This document shows, piece by piece, positions 14,193 through 17,079 of a DNA stretch of 17,079 bases. Source of the stretch: Solirubrobacteraceae bacterium (GTDB lineage: Bacteria; Actinomycetota; Thermoleophilia; Solirubrobacterales; Solirubrobacteraceae). Location: positions 1 to 17,079 of the forward strand of contig JADGIB010000037.1 of the NCBI GenBank assembly GCA_019683665.1, given 5' to 3'. Under the pieces are notes generated by a model that worked only from the letters and a program-made list of their open reading frames with translations, made no database searches and had not been told where the DNA came from. The first letter of the stretch is position 1. Every line of letters begins with the position of its first letter. The translations under genes and the position numbers were made by a program.

Positions 14193-15598
14193 TGCGCATC
14201 ACGGAGGAGACCCGGCCCTGGTGGACGCTGGCCGGGACGTGCATGGCCCTGTTCGTGCTCATGCTCGACTCCACCGTGGTGTCGCTGGCCCTGCCGGCGA
14301 TCCGCGCCGAGCTCGGCGCCTCCGCGACCGAGCTGCAGTGGGTGGTCAACGGCTACCTGCTGACGCTGGCCGTCCTCGTCGTCACCGTCGGCCGCCTCGG
14401 CGACATGTTCGGCCGCCGGCGGGTCTTCCTCACCGGCCTGGCGGCGTTCTCGGCCGGGCTGCTGCTCGCCGCGCTCGCGCCCGCGGTCGAGGTCCTCATC
14501 GCCGCGCGCGTCGTCCAGGGCGCCGGCGCGGCCGGGATGCTGACGCTGTCGCTGGCGCTCGTCAGCTCGGTCTTCTCGGACGCCGACCGCCCGCGGGCGA
14601 TGGGGATCTGGGCCGGGATCTCCGCGCTGGCGCTCGCGATCGGGCCGTTCGTCGGCGGCGTGCTCGTCGACGCGCTCTCGTGGCGGTGGGTGTTCTGGGT
14701 CGGCGTGCCGCCGCTGGCGCTCGGCCTGTGGTGGACGGCGATCGCCGCGCCCGAGTCGCGCGACGAGAGCGCCACCCACCGCGTCGACGTCCCCGGCCTG
14801 GTGACGCTGACCGCCGGGCTCGGCGCGCTCGTCCTCGTCCTCATCGAGGGCCACGACTGGGGCTGGACGTCGGCGCGGACGCTGGCCGCGCTCGCCGTCG
14901 GCGTCGCCGGGCTGGCCGCGTTCGCGCTCGTCGAGCCGCGGGTGCGCCAGCCGATCGTCGCCTTCGCGCTGTTCCGCAACCGGCCGTACCTCGGCTCGAG
15001 CGCGGCCGCGTTCTGCCTCGTGGGGACGTGGTGGGCGGTGATCTTCTACATGCCCCAGTACCTCCAGGGCCCGCTCGGCCACGGCCCGGCGCTGAGCGGG
15101 GTGATGACGCTGCCGATCACCGCGCCGATGATCGTCATCTCGCCGCTGGCGCCGCGCCTGATCGACCGCTTCGGCCCGAAGCTGCTCATGACGGCCGGGA
15201 TGGCGTGCGGGGCGGTCGGCGTGGCGCTCATGACCCGGATCGACGACGGCGGCGGGTACGGGACGCTCCTGCCCGGCTTCCTGCTGTTCGGGGTCGCGCT
15301 CGGCCTCGTCTACTCGCCGATGTCGATCGCGGCGATGGAGGCGATGCCGCGGGCGAAGGCCGGGATCGCCGCCGGCGTGCTGGCGATGAACCGCGTCCTC
15401 GCGGGCGCCGTCCTGCTCGCCGCGACCGGGGCGATCTACCAGTCGCTGCGCGACGGCCACGCCGAGGCGTACGCGCTCGGCCGCGCCCTCTACGCGTCGG
15501 TCGCGCTGTGCGCCGTCGGCGCGCTCCTCACCGCCTGGCTCGTCGCGGGCCGCGCCCGCGGCGGCGCGCCCGCGCACCCGCACACCGTGCCCCACTGA
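14192..15598 (+). CDS. DHA2-type MFS exporter (EmrB/QacA-like)
   Basis: The protein has 468 residues with about 14 predicted membrane helices, the size of the drug:H+ antiporter-2 family. Family motifs are LDSTVVSLALPAI at 25-37 (helix 1, motif D1), GRLGDMFGRRR at 67-77 (motif A, loop 2-3), AARVVQGAGAAG (motif B, helix 4) and GPFVGGVL at 151-158 (motif C, typical of antiporters). It should export small toxic compounds or metabolites from the cytoplasm using the proton gradient; the substrate cannot be read from the sequence. The GTG start at 14192 is the first start before the conserved helix 1 and fits a leaderless promoter. It is followed after 20 bases by the amino-acid permease gene. It is unrelated to motility and appears to start a separate operon. 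Confidence 0.92.
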   Translation: MRITEETRPWWTLAGTCMALFVLMLDSTVVSLALPAIRAELGASATELQWVVNGYLLTLAVLVVTVGRLGDMFGRRRVFLTGLAAFSAGLLLAALAPAVEVLIAARVVQGAGAAGMLTLSLALVSSVFSDADRPRAMGIWAGISALALAIGPFVGGVLVDALSWRWVFWVGVPPLALGLWWTAIAAPESRDESATHRVDVPGLVTLTAGLGALVLVLIEGHDWGWTSARTLAALAVGVAGLAAFALVEPRVRQPIVAFALFRNRPYLGSSAAAFCLVGTWWAVIFYMPQYLQGPLGHGPALSGVMTLPITAPMIVISPLAPRLIDRFGPKLLMTAGMACGAVGVALMTRIDDGGGYGTLLPGFLLFGVALGLVYSPMSIAAMEAMPRAKAGIAAGVLAMNRVLAGAVLLAATGAIYQSLRDGHAEAYALGRALYASVALCAVGALLTAWLVAGRARGGAPAHPHTVPH

Positions 15599-15618
15599 CC
15601 CGCCGCAGGACGTCGAGG

Positions 15619-17058
15619 ATGGGCTCCGCAGACACGACCGTCGAGCGTCCCGGCCCGCCGGCGGGCGCCGCCGACGCGCCGCCGCGGCGGATCGGCGCCT
15701 TCCTGCTGGCGATGCTCGTCCTCTCGTTCATCGCCGGGCTCGGGAACGCCCCGGCGCTGGCCGAGACCGGGATGAACGCGGTCTTCTGGATGCTGCTGGC
15801 CGCCGTCGCCGTGCTCGTGCCGGTCGCGCTCGTGAGCGCCGAGCTGGCCAGCGGCTGGCCGCGGGCGGGCGGCATCTACCTGTGGGTGAGCGAGGCGTTC
15901 GGCCCGCGGGTCGGGTTCGTCGCGATGTGGTTCGTCTGGGTGTCGGCGCTCGTCACGCTCCCCGGCGTGTTCTCGACCCTGGTGGCGGCGGCCGTGTTCG
16001 TCGTCGCGCCGGGGCTGGACGACTCGACCTGGTTCCTGGGCTCGGTCGGCCTCGTGGTCGGCTGGGCGGCGACGCTCGTCACGTTCCTCGGGGTCCGGGC
16101 GACCGGGATCGTCACGACGATCGCGAACCTGAGCGCGATCGCGATCCCGGCCGTGGCGATCGTCGGGCTGGGGATCGCCTACCTGGCCGGCGGGCACCCG
16201 GCCCGGATCGACCTGAGCGTCGACGGCGTCGTGCCGGACGTCGGGTCGCTGGCGGCGATCTCGATCGCGGTGTCGGCCTACTTCACGTTCGCCGGAGGCG
16301 AGAACGCGGCCCAGTACGTGACCCACCTCCGCGACCCGCAGCGGACGTTCCCGCGCGGGATGTTCCTGGGCGCCGGCCTGTGCCTGCTCGTCTTCGTGCC
16401 GGTGACGATCGTGCTCGCCGTCACCGTCCCGCGCCACGAGCTGAGCCTCGCCGTCGGCGTCCTCCAGGCGCTGAAGGTGCTCCTCGACACGTTCTCGGCC
16501 GGCTTCCTCGTGCCGGTCTTCGCCGGGCTGCTGACGCTCGGCGCGTGCGCGGCGCTGCCGAACCTCCTGGCCGCCTCGGCCGCGGGGATGCGGGCGGCCG
16601 CCGCCGACGGCCACCTGCCGCCGCGCTTCGCGCGCACGAGCCGGCGGGGCGTCCCGGTCGCGCTGCTGCTCCTGCAGGCCGCGATCGCCACCGTCGTGGC
16701 GCTCGCCTTCTTCGCCGTGCAGACCGTCGACCTCGCCGTCTGGACGATCACGGTCATGAGCCTGCAGACGACGCTCGTCTACTACCTGCTCATGTACGCG
16801 GCCGCGCTGAGGCTGCGCCGCGCGCGGCCCGACGTGCCGCGGCCGTTCCGCGTCCCGGGCGGCCGGGCCGGGATGTGGGCGGTCGCCGGCCTCGGCTTCG
16901 CGTTCGCGCTGCTCACGCTCGGGCTGTCGTTCGTCCCGCCCGACCAGCCCGGGTCGGTCCACCCCGCGGTCTTCGACGGGATCCTCGCCGCCGTCCTCGT
17001 CGCGACGGCGGCGTCGGGCGTCGCGCTCGCGCGCCGCGGGCGCCCGCCGCGCCGCTAG
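15619..17058 (+). CDS. APC superfamily amino-acid permease, GadC-like branch
   Basis: The protein has 479 residues with about 12 membrane helices. After a 24-residue hydrophilic, Pro/Ala-rich start, helix 1 begins with IGAFLLAMLVLSFIAGLGN. The segment SAELASGWPRAGGIYLWVSE (73-92) followed by AFG is the strong signature of the glutamate/GABA antiporter-like branch of APC. The helix 6 region YFTFAGGENAAQYVTHLRDP followed by QRTFP also fits. It probably moves an amino acid or related amine across the membrane; the exact substrate is unknown, and it lacks the long C-terminal plug of E. coli GadC. ATG 15619 has AGGA eight bases upstream. The frame is open far upstream only as a shadow of the MFS gene. 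The last 21 bases of the window after its stop show nothing. Confidence 0.88.
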   Translation: MGSADTTVERPGPPAGAADAPPRRIGAFLLAMLVLSFIAGLGNAPALAETGMNAVFWMLLAAVAVLVPVALVSAELASGWPRAGGIYLWVSEAFGPRVGFVAMWFVWVSALVTLPGVFSTLVAAAVFVVAPGLDDSTWFLGSVGLVVGWAATLVTFLGVRATGIVTTIANLSAIAIPAVAIVGLGIAYLAGGHPARIDLSVDGVVPDVGSLAAISIAVSAYFTFAGGENAAQYVTHLRDPQRTFPRGMFLGAGLCLLVFVPVTIVLAVTVPRHELSLAVGVLQALKVLLDTFSAGFLVPVFAGLLTLGACAALPNLLAASAAGMRAAAADGHLPPRFARTSRRGVPVALLLLQAAIATVVALAFFAVQTVDLAVWTITVMSLQTTLVYYLLMYAAALRLRRARPDVPRPFRVPGGRAGMWAVAGLGFAFALLTLGLSFVPPDQPGSVHPAVFDGILAAVLVATAASGVALARRGRPPRR

Positions 17059-17079
17059 CGCGGGCGACCGGCGGCGGCC

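Noticed and set aside
13532..15595. A 687-codon minus-strand frame crossing cheY, the poly-C/G tract and the MFS gene
   Set aside because: It reads through the homopolymer tract as Pro/Gly runs and shows no conserved domain; the plus-strand genes explain the region.
13912..15618. Upstream extension of the APC permease frame through the MFS gene and poly-C/G tract
   Set aside because: The extension is Arg/Pro/Gly shadow sequence of cheY and the MFS gene; the ATG at 15619 has a ribosome site and precedes helix 1.
1..17079. Search for CRISPR arrays, tRNA/rRNA genes, insertion sequences or phage genes
   Set aside because: No spaced direct repeats, cloverleaf-like RNA, transposase or integrase motifs were recognised by eye. 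A covariance-model scan would be needed to exclude small RNAs.

Overview
The window is very GC-rich chromosomal DNA carrying a flagellar type III export and chemotaxis locus, followed by two transporter genes. Very high GC, frequent GTG starts, a TAnnnT-like promoter abutting a GTG start, and Gram-positive-type chemotaxis proteins (CheC, CheD, a FliY-type switch protein, a Bacillus-like CheR) suggest a motile actinobacterium. A deep-branching Thermoleophilia/Solirubrobacterales-like lineage is my best guess, but the taxonomy is inference. No rRNA or tRNA gene, insertion sequence or CRISPR array was seen.

Layout. Bases 1-6029 (minus strand) hold fliO-fliP-fliQ-fliR-flhB, then a 161-bp gap, then flhA and the 5' part of flhF, which runs off the left edge. 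A 140-bp divergent promoter region (6030-6169) separates this from the plus-strand run cheW-cheB-cheR-cheA-cheC-cheD-fliM-fliY-cheY (6170-14035). Most junctions in both arms are overlaps or gaps under 40 bp, so each arm looks like one operon. A hairpin after cheY and an extreme poly-C/poly-G tract (14073-14136) mark the end of the motility locus. Then come a DHA2-type 14-TM MFS exporter (14192-15598) and a GadC-like APC amino-acid permease (15619-17058), apparently one unrelated transport operon.

How it works together. FliP, FliQ, FliR, FlhB and FlhA form the flagellar export gate, with FliO helping FliP assemble. FlhF is the SRP-type GTPase that places or starts flagella. On the other arm, CheA and CheW form the receptor-coupled kinase complex. 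CheY carries the signal to the FliM/FliY switch. CheC and probably FliY remove phosphate from CheY-P. CheR, CheB and CheD handle receptor adaptation. No receptor (MCP), CheV, CheX or CheZ is encoded here. The gene set matches the Bacillus fla/che operon closely but is split into two divergent arms and reordered.

Regulation readable from the sequence: sigma-28-like promoters (TAAA/TCAA, exactly 15 bases, then a GCCGATAA-like box) lie before flhA, fliO and cheW. The fliO and cheW -35 boxes are the two arms of one small palindrome. The MFS gene appears to be transcribed as a leaderless mRNA with a perfect 9-bp inverted repeat spanning its -10 box. I found no clearly new biological system. The most distinctive items are the back-to-back motility promoter, the homopolymer tract, and the pairing of a fully active-looking CheC with a FliY that keeps one of two phosphatase motifs.
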